Shown here in pieces: positions 26,113 to 35,066 of a stretch of DNA of 64,000 nt. The notes under the pieces are model-generated. The model did not search any database, had not been told where the DNA came from, and was given only the letters and a program-made list of their open reading frames with translations. The position numbers and the translations under genes were made by a program. This DNA comes from Roseiarcus sp963709185. GTDB taxonomy: Bacteria; Pseudomonadota; Alphaproteobacteria; Rhizobiales; Beijerinckiaceae. Every line of letters begins with the position of its first letter. Position 1 is the stretch's first letter. The stretch lies in the NCBI GenBank assembly GCA_963709185.1, contig CAVPVQ010000015.1, positions 434,001 to 498,000 of the forward strand. The letters are read 5' to 3'.

Positions 26113-27087
26113 GCGCGCTCCGCCTTGCGCAGGATCGCCCTTCCCTTTCCGCCCTCGCCGCGAGCGTTGAGGATGACTGCGAAGATGATCGCCGCGCCGG
26201 AGATCGCCATCTGCCAGAACGGCGAGATGTTGACCACTGGCAGGGCGCTGGTGATGACGCCGAGGAACAGCGCGCCGAGCACCGCGCCTCCGACCGAGCC
26301 GACGCCGCCGGCAATGGAAATGCCGCCGATCACGCAAGCGGCGATCACGTTCAGCTCATAGCCGTTCGCCACCTCGACCGAGGCGATCGCAAACCGGGAT
26401 ATCCAGAGATAGCCGGACAAGCCGCCGATCATGCCGGAAATGCAAAAGGCCGCGAACTTGGTGACCCCGACATCGATGCCGGCGTAGACCGAGGCCGTGG
26501 GGTTGACGCCGATCGCATAGATCGAGCGGCCCAGCACCGTCTGAGTCATAAGGAAATAGAAGAGACCGACGATGCCGATCGCGAGCCAGGACAGCAGTGG
26601 CGCGCCCGCCAACACCATGCGCTGGAAGCTGATGAATTGCGGGCTCATCTGGTCGGGGTTGACCCAGGCTCCGCCCGAAAGAACGAAAGCCATTCCACGA
26701 TAGATGGTCAGGGTTCCGAGCGTCACGACGATCGAGGGAATCCCGAGCCTCCAGACGAGCAGCCCGTTGATGGCCCCAAGCGCGAGCCCGATGAGCAGCG
26801 CGGCCGCGATCAGCAGCCCGAGGGGAATCTCGGGGTGTGCGGCGTTGAGCATGGCGACGGCCATGCCGGTGAACGTGAGGTTGGCCGCGATCGACAGGTC
26901 AATGGATCTGGTCGAGAATCACGACCATCTGCCCCAGCGAGAGGATGACCAAGATCGCCGTGTCATTGAACACCGACACGAGATTCGCCGGACTGGCGAA
27001 GGCCGGAAAGCGCACCGAAATCATCGCGACCATCAGAACGATCGCCGCGAGCAGCCACAGCTCTCGATGATTGAGAAGGCGCCTCAC
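26109..27087 (-). CDS. CUT2-type ABC permease, RhaP-like (frameshifted)
   Basis: Permease of about 325 residues broken by a frameshift. The first 60 residues (RRLLNHRELWLLAAIVLM ... LGQMVVIL) read in one frame from the ATG at 27087; the rest (SIDLSIAANLTFTGMAVAML onward) is in another frame from about 26910. The family motif is normally VVILTRSIDLS, and deleting one base within 26911-26915 restores exactly this. An intact GAATC lies at 26916-26920 beside the break. The ATG at 27087 overlaps the ATPase stop. Probably a sequence error in an intact gene; if real, this importer would be dead. Confidence 0.8.
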
Positions 27088-28586
27088 GCCGCGATCCCCG
27101 CCGCGGCGCGCACCAGCGTCTCCGCGTCGAGCCCGCTATTTTCAAAAGCGGCGACGATGCGGCCTTCGCGCATGACGATCACACGGTCCGACATGCCGAG
27201 GATCTCCGGGAGCTCCGACGACACCATGATGACCGACAGGCCTTCGGCCACCAACTCGGCCATGAAATTGTGAACCGCCGCCTTCGAGGCGATGTCGATG
27301 CCCTTGGTCGGCTCGTCGAGGATGATGATCTTCGGCTTCGTGGCGAGCCATTTGGCGATAACGACCTTCTGCTGGTTTCCGCCGGAAAGCGTGGCGACAT
27401 CCTGGCTCAGCGAAGAGGCGCGCAGATCAAACCGGCGGGTATAGGCGCGCGCCAGCGCGAACTCCTCGGCGAGCCTCAGAAGCCCGGACTTCGACGTGCG
27501 CTTGAGCGAGGGCAGAGAAACATTCTGAAAGATCGGCAGGCCGGCAATGACGCCCTGCCGGCCGCGCTCCTCCGGAACATAGACAATCCCGGCCTCGATC
27601 GAATCGGCAGGAGACCGCGGTGCGAATGCTCCGCCGTCGAGAGTTATCGCGCCGCCGCCGGGCCTAGTGACGCCGGCGATCGCCTGCATGACCTCGCTGC
27701 GCCCGGCGCCGATGAGCCCATAGAACCCTAGAATCTCGCCCTTGCGCAGATCGAAGGTTATGCCGTCGAACTCGGTCGGATGGGACAGACCTGACACGAC
27801 GAGAAAGGGGGCTCCGGGGCGAGGATTTCGCTTGGGAAAAATCTGGTCGACGGCGCGGCCAACCATCAACCGCACCATGGTGTTCTGACTTGTTTCCTTC
27901 AGAAGCCCCTCGCCCACCATTTCTCCGTCGCGAAATACTGTGAAACGGTCCGCAATCCGGTAGACTTCGTCGAACTTGTGGCTGATGAAAAGCACCGCCT
28001 TGCCCTGCGCCTTGAGCAGGCTGGTCAGTTCGAAAAGTTCGGCGATTTCCTTGGCCGACAGCGCGGCAGTCGGCTCGTCCATGATGACGATGCGGGAATC
28101 GATGGACATCGCCCGCGCGACGGCGACCAGGTGCTTGCTGGCGATGCCGAGCGCCCTGAGCCGCGAGTCCGGGTCGATTTGGCCCGCGTGGATCCTTGCC
28201 AGCACGTCTCGCGCCTTGCGCTGCGTGGAGCGCCAGTCGATCGTCCCCAGCGCCGTCCGCGGCGCATGCCCAAGAAAGATATTCTCAGCCACCGAAAGGT
28301 CGTCGAACAGCACTGTTTCCTGGTGAATGGCGGTGATGCCGTACCTGAACGCAGCATGGGCGCTGGGAAGCGTGACCTCACGGCCGTCGATCCTGATCTC
28401 GCCTGAATCGGGCTGGTAGATGCCAGTGAGGATTTTGACCAGAGTCGATTTGCCCGCGCCGTTTTCACCGACCAGGGCCGTGACCTGACCCGCGTAGAGC
28501 GACAGGCTGACGTGCTTCAATGCGCGCACCCCGGGAAAGGTCTTGCTTACGCGTGAGAGTTCGAGAAGTGGAACGGGGGCCGTCAT
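27084..28586 (-). CDS. CUT2-type ABC ATP-binding protein, RhaT-like
   Basis: 500-residue double ABC ATPase. Domain 1: Walker A GENGAGKST (40-48), Walker B IVIMDEPTAALS. Domain 2: signature LSGGNQQK, Walker B IIILDEPTKGID, both intact, unlike the second domain of the ATPase at 22451. The start MTAPVPLLELSRVSK fits the family; its upstream site is weak. It lies 242 bp after the binding-protein gene, with an inverted repeat between, and overlaps the next permease gene. Energises uptake by the rhamnose-type importer. Confidence 0.88.
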   Translation of the reverse strand: MTAPVPLLELSRVSKTFPGVRALKHVSLSLYAGQVTALVGENGAGKSTLVKILTGIYQPDSGEIRIDGREVTLPSAHAAFRYGITAIHQETVLFDDLSVAENIFLGHAPRTALGTIDWRSTQRKARDVLARIHAGQIDPDSRLRALGIASKHLVAVARAMSIDSRIVIMDEPTAALSAKEIAELFELTSLLKAQGKAVLFISHKFDEVYRIADRFTVFRDGEMVGEGLLKETSQNTMVRLMVGRAVDQIFPKRNPRPGAPFLVVSGLSHPTEFDGITFDLRKGEILGFYGLIGAGRSEVMQAIAGVTRPGGGAITLDGGAFAPRSPADSIEAGIVYVPEERGRQGVIAGLPIFQNVSLPSLKRTSKSGLLRLAEEFALARAYTRRFDLRASSLSQDVATLSGGNQQKVVIAKWLATKPKIIILDEPTKGIDIASKAAVHNFMAELVAEGLSVIMVSSELPEILGMSDRVIVMREGRIVAAFENSGLDAETLVRAAAGIAA

Positions 28587-28752
28587 GTCAGCCACGGATG
28601 AGAGCCCGTTGGTGGACGAAAATTCGAGCGTGTCCGACAACTTCGCGGACGTCGCGACGATCCCGCCTCGACCAAGCGCCGCGAACGCGATGCCGGTCCG
28701 CGCCCAGACTAACGATACATGTCGACGCTGTCCACGCGACGCGGCGTCGGGC

Positions 28753-28805
28753 GCCGACCGCGACGTCCGCCACGACGTGAGCGCAGCGGGCGCCGCGCGG
28801 TCGGC
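28753..28805 (-). other. Inverted repeat between binding-protein and ATPase genes
   Basis: 10-bp inverted repeat GCCGACCGCG (28753-28762) / CGCGGTCGGC (28796-28805) with a 33-base loop, 23 bp after the binding-protein stop. Third case in this window of a stem directly after a binding-protein gene. No T run, so more likely an mRNA processing or stabilising element than a strong terminator. Confidence 0.4.
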
Positions 28806-28828
28806 GATGAGGCCGCCCTGGCCAGAAA

Positions 28829-29851
28829 TCAGAACTGAGTGGCGTATTTCTCGATGTTGGATTTGTCGAAGACGAGAAGCTCTTTCAGGTAGGCGTTGCC
28901 GTCCGCCTCGACCGTCATCTCGCCGAGATGGCCGACCTTCACCGTGGTGTTGGGGGCGCCGGTAGCCTCGCCGCGGGCGATCAGGCCGGCGAACATCACC
29001 GCCGCATAGCCGAGGTCTGCCGGGCTCCAAAGCTGGAAAGTCTCAGTGACGCCCGAAAGAACGTAGGGCTTCATCTCGGACGGCAGCCCATGGCCGGTCA
29101 CCATCGTCTTACCGATCCGGCCGGTGTCAGTGACCGCGCGGGCGGCCGCGACAATGCCGACGGCCGTCGGCGAAATTATGCCGCGCAGGTCCGGATGCGC
29201 CTTGATCAGCCCTTGGGCTTCGCTGTAGCTCTTATCGATGGCGTCGTCGCCGTAGACGACGCCGACCAGCTTCAGATCAGCGTAGTCCGGCTTCTTCCAC
29301 TCCTCCTTCATCTTCTCGATCCAGATGTTCTGGTTGGTGGCCTGCGACGTCGCCGAAAGGATGGCGACCTCGCCCTTGCCGCCGAGCGTCTTGCTGATCA
29401 TACGCACGTCGTTGGCGCCGATCAGGTCGTCATGAGGCGCGTTCACATGCATCACGCGCCCATCGCGAGCGATGCCGGAATCGAAAGACAGCACGGTGAT
29501 GCCACGCTGCATGGCCTTCTTTGTGGTGGGGATGAGCGCATTGGCGTCGTTGGCCGAAATGATCAGGGCGTCGACCTTCTGCGCGATCAGCGTATCGATT
29601 ACCGAGATCTGCTGCTCCACAGTCGCCGCGGTGGGGCCAGTGTAGATCAGCTCAGCGTCGCCGAGTTCCTTGACGGCGGCCTGGCCGCCATCGCGCGTCA
29701 CGTCAAAATAGCTGATGCCCAGAACCTTCACGACGAGCGCGATGCGCAAATGCTTGGCCGCGAAAGCCGCCCGAGTGAGGGCCGCCGGGACCGCGCCAAC
29801 CAGCGCGCTGGCAGATATCGTCTTCAGGACTTGCCGTCGGTCGATGTTCAT
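28829..29851 (-). CDS. Periplasmic sugar-binding protein, RhaS/LsrB-like
   Basis: 340-residue exported binding protein. The N-terminus MNIDRRQVLKTISASALVGAVP has a twin-Arg-like DRRQVLK before the hydrophobic stretch, so Tat export is possible. The mature sequence (LVVKVLGISYFDVTRDGGQ, IYTGPTAATVEQQISVIDTLIAQKVDALIISANDANAL, VYGDDAIDKSYSEAQGLI) closely follows rhamnose-binding RhaS and the related AI-2 receptor LsrB. The operon order is that of rhaSTPQ, not lsrACDB. A deoxysugar ligand is the best guess; no rhamnose kinase or isomerase is beside it. Confidence 0.85.
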   Translation of the reverse strand: MNIDRRQVLKTISASALVGAVPAALTRAAFAAKHLRIALVVKVLGISYFDVTRDGGQAAVKELGDAELIYTGPTAATVEQQISVIDTLIAQKVDALIISANDANALIPTTKKAMQRGITVLSFDSGIARDGRVMHVNAPHDDLIGANDVRMISKTLGGKGEVAILSATSQATNQNIWIEKMKEEWKKPDYADLKLVGVVYGDDAIDKSYSEAQGLIKAHPDLRGIISPTAVGIVAAARAVTDTGRIGKTMVTGHGLPSEMKPYVLSGVTETFQLWSPADLGYAAVMFAGLIARGEATGAPNTTVKVGHLGEMTVEADGNAYLKELLVFDKSNIEKYATQF

Positions 29852-29977
29852 TGCTTCCTCCCTGCGTTATTCAGTTTTCCAGGCGCCCAACAGCGCCTTC
29901 CCCTAATGTCCGCGTCGACCCAGACGCCGCGCGCGAGCGTGTTTCGCAGAAACGCCGCAGGCGGATGCTTGCAGCGC

Positions 29978-30850
29978 TCAGACCACCGCTCGCCAGACTT
30001 CCGGAACGAACGCGTAACCCCCGCGGTGGCGTTCAACGTGGCCGAACGCAGGAAAGTCGAGATGGATGCCCGCGACACGCAGCCGATCGGCGGCGGCCAT
30101 GTCGAGTGCGCGTCTGCGTGTGGCGACGGCCTGCTCACGATCAATGTCGAGGACGGTCCCGGCTTCAGGCGCGGAAATCTGCAAATGAGGCATATGCACG
30201 ATGTCGCCCCACACCATCACGGCGTCGTTTCCCGATTCAATCAGCCAACCGGTGTGTCCGGGTGTATGCCCGGGCTGGCTGACCGCCGTGAGTCCCGGCG
30301 CGACCGGGCCTTCGCGGATCGTCCGGATGCGGCCCTCATAGGGCTTCAGCGCCTTCCGGGCGCCGTCGAAGAACTCTATCGTTTCGGCTGGCGCGCGCGA
30401 GGAAGACTCCGGATCTCGAAAGAATTGCAGCTCGGCTTCGTTCACGACAATCTCGGCGCCGGGGAATATTGCTTCCCCATGTTCGTCGATCAGACCATTC
30501 ACATGATCAGGATGAAGATGCGTGACCAGAATGACGTCGATCTGCGCAGCCTCCACGCTCATCGATCGCAAATTGCCGCGAAGCATCCCGAGGGTCGGTC
30601 CCATGCTGGCGCCGCAGCCGGCGTCGATCAGCATCCGGCGCCCGGCCGACTGAACGAGAAACGCGTTCATCGTCATCTTCGGCGGAACGGGTCGGAAGGC
30701 CGCCGTCTCGAGGCGCTCGCATTCCTCATGAGACACGCCGACGATGAGATCGAACGACGCCTGAAAAGTGCCGTCGTTCACCGCCGTGACGAGCATGTCT
30801 CCGATTGCGAGGTGATAGAGGCCACACGGCTGACGGACGAGCCCAGTCAT
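29978..30850 (-). CDS. Metallo-beta-lactamase-fold hydrolase (paralogue of 12653-13531)
   Basis: MBL-fold hydrolase, 290 residues. Zinc ligands in HLHPDHVNG, QPGHTPGHTGWLIES, MVWGDIVHM and GIHLDFPAFGHV. The whole chain aligns with the enzyme at 12653-13531, with nearly identical blocks (WLIES, RLRVAGIHLDFP, VPEVWR), so the two are duplicated or co-recruited. It lies upstream of the RhaS-like gene on the same strand, 126 bp apart, and may be in the same transcription unit. Probably a lactonase; substrate unknown. Confidence 0.87.
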   Translation of the reverse strand: MTGLVRQPCGLYHLAIGDMLVTAVNDGTFQASFDLIVGVSHEECERLETAAFRPVPPKMTMNAFLVQSAGRRMLIDAGCGASMGPTLGMLRGNLRSMSVEAAQIDVILVTHLHPDHVNGLIDEHGEAIFPGAEIVVNEAELQFFRDPESSSRAPAETIEFFDGARKALKPYEGRIRTIREGPVAPGLTAVSQPGHTPGHTGWLIESGNDAVMVWGDIVHMPHLQISAPEAGTVLDIDREQAVATRRRALDMAAADRLRVAGIHLDFPAFGHVERHRGGYAFVPEVWRAVV

Positions 30851-31214
30851 CGGTCAAGACCTTGACGCGCAGGCTTCAGACATCGTCCACACGCCTCCAC
30901 CCCCTTTGCCGGAGCGACGCGACGCTTCCGTAGAGCGCGTGTGCCTCGCGACGACGCGCGACCGTTCTCTTTCCCGGGCCGCTCACTGCCGCCGGCATTC
31001 ACTCGCCGTCATCGCGCGATCTCTCCTGTCCCAATAGGGGAAAGCCATTCGCGCTTCAAATCTCAGATGGTTATGCGAGCATCGCGCATGGCGACGAGAA
31101 CGCGTTCGCCCGTTGCGCCGCAACCGCGCGGGCGGCGGAGAGGCCGGCGCGGCGCGACGTCCGCGCTCGCATTGGATCGCCTGACAGAGCTCCGGCGAAA
31201 GCTTCGTCGAAGCC
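30851..31214. other. Intergenic region without recognised features
   Basis: 364 bases between two leftward genes (SDR ending at 31215 and metallo-hydrolase starting at 30850). GC-rich, no convincing ORF. A GCGACG-N6-TTCC string at 30914-30929 resembles the left half of the cluster motif, but has no right half and points away from the adjacent gene. Confidence 0.4.
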
Positions 31215-31985
31215 TCAGAAATATCCCTTGGCCAGCCAGCCGCCGTCGACGACGAGATTGGCTCCGGTTATGTACTTCGAATCGTCAGAGGCGAAGAACA
31301 ACGCCGCCCGCGCCACGTCTTCGGGCTGCGCGGCGCGCTTGAGGGGAATCATCGCTTCGACGCGCTCGAAGAGGTCGCTCTTGCCGTCGTAAAGATCGCT
31401 GTGCATGCCCGTTCTCGCCGCACCCGGGCTGACGGTGTTCGATCGGACACCGCGACCGGCGTATTCCATCGCAATGACCATCGAAAAATTCATCACCGCG
31501 GCCTTGGTCGGGCCATAAACGCAAAATCCGCCATTGCCGCGGAACGCGCTCTCCGAACCGGTGCTGATGATCGATCCACCGCCGCGCTTCACCATTTCCG
31601 GCAGGGCGAATTTTGTCGGAAGGAACACCCCCATGAAATTCACCTCCCACAAGCGCCTCGCGTCCTCTTCGGTGAACTCGGTGGTCTCGATGCCTCTCGG
31701 GCCCAGGATGCCCGCGTTGTTGTAGAGAACGTCCAGGCGGCCGTAGGTCTCGATCGTTTGACCGACAATGCGCTTGGCGTCGTCCGTCTTGGAGACATCC
31801 GCGCGAACGAAGACGATCTCGCCGCCGTTCGCCGCGACGTCTCTGGCGACCGCCTCGCCGGCCGGGACGTTGACGTCGCAGGTGAGAATCCTGGCGCCTT
31901 CCTTCGCCCACAACTCGCACGCGCCCTTGCCGAACCCGGACGCGCCGCCGGTGATGATCGCCACTTTTCCAGTCAACCGTCCCAT
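31215..31985 (-). CDS. SDR family oxidoreductase
   Basis: Classical SDR of 256 residues. Cofactor loop TGGASGFG (12-19), Asp37 after beta-2 (TCDVNV), indicating NAD(H), NNAG (89-92), Ser144 in STGSES, Tyr157 and Lys161 (YGPTK). The C-terminal segment ITGANLVVDGGWLAKGYF is typical. Close to the cyclohexanol/2-hydroxycyclohexane-carboxyl and sugar-dehydrogenase-like group, but the substrate is not clear. It is the outermost gene of the catabolic region; the exopolysaccharide locus begins beyond it. Confidence 0.9.
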   Translation of the reverse strand: MGRLTGKVAIITGGASGFGKGACELWAKEGARILTCDVNVPAGEAVARDVAANGGEIVFVRADVSKTDDAKRIVGQTIETYGRLDVLYNNAGILGPRGIETTEFTEEDARRLWEVNFMGVFLPTKFALPEMVKRGGGSIISTGSESAFRGNGGFCVYGPTKAAVMNFSMVIAMEYAGRGVRSNTVSPGAARTGMHSDLYDGKSDLFERVEAMIPLKRAAQPEDVARAALFFASDDSKYITGANLVVDGGWLAKGYF

Positions 31986-32193
31986 GAGGTCCCCTTTTCG
32001 AGTTGAGCGTGTCGGCAGCGAGGGGCGCCATCGGCGGCTGGCCCCGCGCCGAGTGATCGACCGTCGACGAGGCCGGCGATGCGGTCACCGTGTACTAGGA
32101 TGTCGGGCGACGGGCAAACGACCCGAGCGGCGCGCCTGGCGGCGGCCGGCCTCGCGCATGGCGCGCTGCGCAATCCGCCGACTGAAACAGGCG

Positions 32194-33072
32194 CTACGGG
32201 CCGAGGATAACCAGCTCGGTATAGGCGAGGTCTCCGAGGCCGGGTGGAACGGGTCCTTTGAAATATTTCGGAATGCGTCCCGAAAAATACCGGCCAACCA
32301 GCCCCGGCAAATGCTCCGTCGCGTCCACGATGCAGAACGGTCCGCTGCGAAGCATCAAATGGCGACCGATCGGATTGGCGAACCGCACGAACTCGTTCAC
32401 GTCGCGGCAATAGATCAACTGCGGACAAGGAATGAGGTTGCGCACGATCGCGCGCGGTTGAAACACGAAGGGATAGGCCAAGCCGTCTTCGAGGCAGACA
32501 AGCGCACGGCATCCCATCGCCGCGTGCTCGCTGAGAATCTGGCGCTCGTTCTGCGACAGCAGCGCGGCCTCAGGCCGGTTTGCGGCAAACGCCACGACTC
32601 GCGCCTTGCTCCGCGGAGCCGAGAGGATCGGCGCCACGACAATCTGGCCTTCCGAAAACCGCCGGAAGCCAAAAGCCTCGATCGCTTTGCGCGTATGCAA
32701 GGCCGGTGAAATATTGACGTAGGTCACTTCCCTGCGCTTCACCGAATTCAAATGCAGCATCGCCGAATGGCCGCGGTGGTCCTGGTCCACGCACCAACTC
32801 GAAAGGTTGCAGAAAATTCTGCTGCCAGTCGCAGTGTCTCGTCGCGAAAAAATCTGAAGCAGGACGCCGACCACGGCGCCCTCGACAAGCAGAGCATGAC
32901 CGTAGCGCGGATAATCTTCGATCGGCGAGCGGCGCGCCATCCGTTCGAGCGCGCGTTCCCAGTAGCCTCTGGGCCGTTCGGGAAATCCCCGTTGCAAGCA
33001 GGCGATGACCCCGTCCCTGTCGTCGTCGACGATCGGGCGGCAAATCGTTTCACGTCGCTTCGACGTCGGCAT
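32194..33072 (-). CDS. GNAT-like acyltransferase of the exopolysaccharide locus
   Basis: 292-residue protein resembling N-acyltransferases: an N-terminal GNAT-like segment (RPIVDDDRDGVIACLQRGFPERPRGYWERAL), a central strand/loop LSSWCVDQDHRGHSAMLHLNSV, where CoA-binding would be expected, and a C-terminal half without a known motif. The ATG at 33072 (MPTSKRR) is chosen; an ATG at 33123 would add 17 residues and leave a 9-bp gap to the upstream methyltransferase gene. Likely acetylates or acylates a sugar of the secreted polysaccharide (inference from context). Confidence 0.65.
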   Translation of the reverse strand: MPTSKRRETICRPIVDDDRDGVIACLQRGFPERPRGYWERALERMARRSPIEDYPRYGHALLVEGAVVGVLLQIFSRRDTATGSRIFCNLSSWCVDQDHRGHSAMLHLNSVKRREVTYVNISPALHTRKAIEAFGFRRFSEGQIVVAPILSAPRSKARVVAFAANRPEAALLSQNERQILSEHAAMGCRALVCLEDGLAYPFVFQPRAIVRNLIPCPQLIYCRDVNEFVRFANPIGRHLMLRSGPFCIVDATEHLPGLVGRYFSGRIPKYFKGPVPPGLGDLAYTELVILGP

Positions 33073-33132
33073 TTCAATTGTCCGATGCGGTGCGAACACA
33101 GCCTCGCAGCCGCGCCTTTGCATGCGCCAAGG

Positions 33133-33816
33133 TCAAACGATCACGACGGCCATCGTGAAGAAGTTGTCGTGCGAGCAAAGCACCTCGAACTTGCGGCGAT
33201 AGCTGGCGAGATAATCCTGCAGCGCACGGAATTCGTGCATGACGTCGCCGAACTCGTCGAAAATGACGATCGTGCCCGGAGCGATCATCCGGTCGAGCGT
33301 CGTCAGGCAAAAGAGCGTCGACGAATAGAGATCGCTGTCGTTGTGGATGATCAATCGGCTGCGCGGCGTGAAATCGCCGAGAAAAGCGGGCAACGTGTCC
33401 TGAAACAGGCCCTTGATGAATTGCACGCGCGGATCGTCGGTGGGCGGGGGCCGGCCGCCCGTATCAAAATGGCCGCGCGGATAACCTTGCGACCAGTCTT
33501 CCGGCAGGCCGGTGAAGGTGTCGAAACCGAAGAATCGACTGTCGCGATCGGTGTTGCGCTTCGCCCAGTGGAGAATGCTGCGCCCTTCGTGGACGCCGAA
33601 TTCAAGATAGTCGATGCGGCCCGCCGTTTGCTCCGCGAGAAAGTCCCACATCGCCTCCCGGGTCACAAAGCTCGGAGCATCGGCGTGCTCGCGCACGAAA
33701 TTCGAGAGCAGCGGCATGCGATTAAGCCGGTCGACCTTTCGGCTGTAGCGGGCGTGGCGGCCATATCGGGCGTAGAGCGTCTTGCCCAATTCAGGTTTGA
33801 GTTGAAGCTTGGACAT
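33133..33816 (-). CDS. TylF/MycF-like SAM-dependent methyltransferase
   Basis: 227-residue class I methyltransferase. The SAM site is IDYLEFGVHEGRSILHWAKRN, followed by FFGFDTFTGLPEDW, and the metal/catalytic Asp segment is IIHNDSDLYSSTLFCL, all as in macrocin O-methyltransferase TylF. Such enzymes methylate a sugar hydroxyl. ATG at 33816 has GGGA upstream; a GTG at 33831 is also possible. It heads a leftward pair with the GNAT-like gene and is divergent from the deacetylase gene; it probably O-methylates a polysaccharide sugar. Confidence 0.82.
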   Translation of the reverse strand: MSKLQLKPELGKTLYARYGRHARYSRKVDRLNRMPLLSNFVREHADAPSFVTREAMWDFLAEQTAGRIDYLEFGVHEGRSILHWAKRNTDRDSRFFGFDTFTGLPEDWSQGYPRGHFDTGGRPPPTDDPRVQFIKGLFQDTLPAFLGDFTPRSRLIIHNDSDLYSSTLFCLTTLDRMIAPGTIVIFDEFGDVMHEFRALQDYLASYRRKFEVLCSHDNFFTMAVVIV

Positions 33817-34043
33817 CGGTGATTTTCCCACGCCGATCGACTTTGGCAGGGTCGGCGCCGCCCGACCGATAGCACCGATTGCCGCTAGGCCGTCTGTTCA
33901 CTTGTTCTTAACGTTAACCCACCGGAGCCGGCTCGCCACCCTCGTCGCGCGCGGCCGCCTCGACGACGGCATGATTCTTCCACGCAGGCGGCGCGTGGCG
34001 CCCGGGCGTGTCTCATTCCGAGACAGCTCAGGATCGAGGTCCG

Positions 34044-34949
34044 ATGCCAGACACGACCAATGACGTCGTTCACTTCGCGCTGCGCGAGGCGACAGCCGCG
34101 ATCGCGGCGCGGAACGAGTACCACGCGGAACCGCCCGGCAATCGCGGTTACAGCCCGATCGCGACGTTGCAGCGCAAGGTCTCCTCGCGCCTGGCGCGAC
34201 ATGTTGCGCTCCAGCGCAGACGTCTCTTCAATCGCAGACCTATGGTCAGCTTCACATTTGACGACGCCGCGGCGAGCGCGGGCTCGACGGGCGCCGAACG
34301 GCTCGAAAGAATGGACGGCCGCGCCACCTATTACATCGCGTCTGGCATGACCGGACAAAACGCCGCCGGCTATTCGGTGATCGACCGCGACCGGGTGCGC
34401 GAACTGCACCTGGAAGGCCACGAAATAGGGCTTCACGGCCACGCCCACCGGGCGGTGGGCGCGCTATCGGCCCAAGACTTCCATGACGACCTGCAAGAGA
34501 ACAGGGAGTGGCTGGAGGCCATTCACGAAGATATACGTCCCACCAATTTCGCCTACCCTTACGGGCTCGCTTCGTTCGCCCGCAAGCGCCAGCTTGGCGC
34601 CCTGGTCACGTCGAGCCGCAGCGTTACGCCCGGAATCAACATTGGCGACTTCGATCCGCAGTTTCTTCTTTGCGTCGAGTTGGCCGACGAAAGGCTGACG
34701 CCGGATAGGCTCGCCCTCTACCTGGACATCGCGACACGATCGTCCGGCTGGCTGATCTTTTGCTCCCATGACATTGCCGACCACCCAACTCCGTTTGGCT
34801 GCACCCCGAGCTTGTTTCAACGCGCCCTGGACGAAGTCGCGGCGCGCAACGTTGAAATTGTCACCATCGCCGCCGCGCTTGAACGCAGCCACGCTGTCGA
34901 AAATTGGATGCGGCCACCTGAAGTGGCGACGAGATGGAAAGCTTCGTAG
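34044..34949 (+). CDS. Polysaccharide deacetylase (NodB-homology domain)
   Basis: 301-residue carbohydrate esterase family 4-like protein. The NodB motif 1 reads SFTFDDAAAS (Asp73-Asp74) and motif 2 reads HGHAH (His131, His135), giving the Asp-His-His metal triad; the RPTNFAYPYG segment is motif 3. No signal peptide, so it probably acts in the cytoplasm or on lipid-linked sugars. ATG at 34044 is chosen over an in-frame ATG at 34008. Removes acetyl groups from N-acetyl-hexosamine units (family knowledge); substrate here is inferred to be the exopolysaccharide repeat unit. Confidence 0.85.
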   Translation: MPDTTNDVVHFALREATAAIAARNEYHAEPPGNRGYSPIATLQRKVSSRLARHVALQRRRLFNRRPMVSFTFDDAAASAGSTGAERLERMDGRATYYIASGMTGQNAAGYSVIDRDRVRELHLEGHEIGLHGHAHRAVGALSAQDFHDDLQENREWLEAIHEDIRPTNFAYPYGLASFARKRQLGALVTSSRSVTPGINIGDFDPQFLLCVELADERLTPDRLALYLDIATRSSGWLIFCSHDIADHPTPFGCTPSLFQRALDEVAARNVEIVTIAAALERSHAVENWMRPPEVATRWKAS

Positions 34950-35066
34950 CGCGACTGTCGTGAGACGTTCGCAGCGCCGGAGCGGCGCAGGCACAAGAGT
35001 ACAGCGCGCCGACGCAATGTCGTTCGATACGCTATTTCGTCGAAAGCAGAGGCCGTGGTCGCAGCA

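Noticed and set aside
30914..30929. Possible seventh copy of the cluster motif (GCGACG-N6-TTCC)
   Set aside because: The right half is absent and it points away from the nearest gene start; likely chance.
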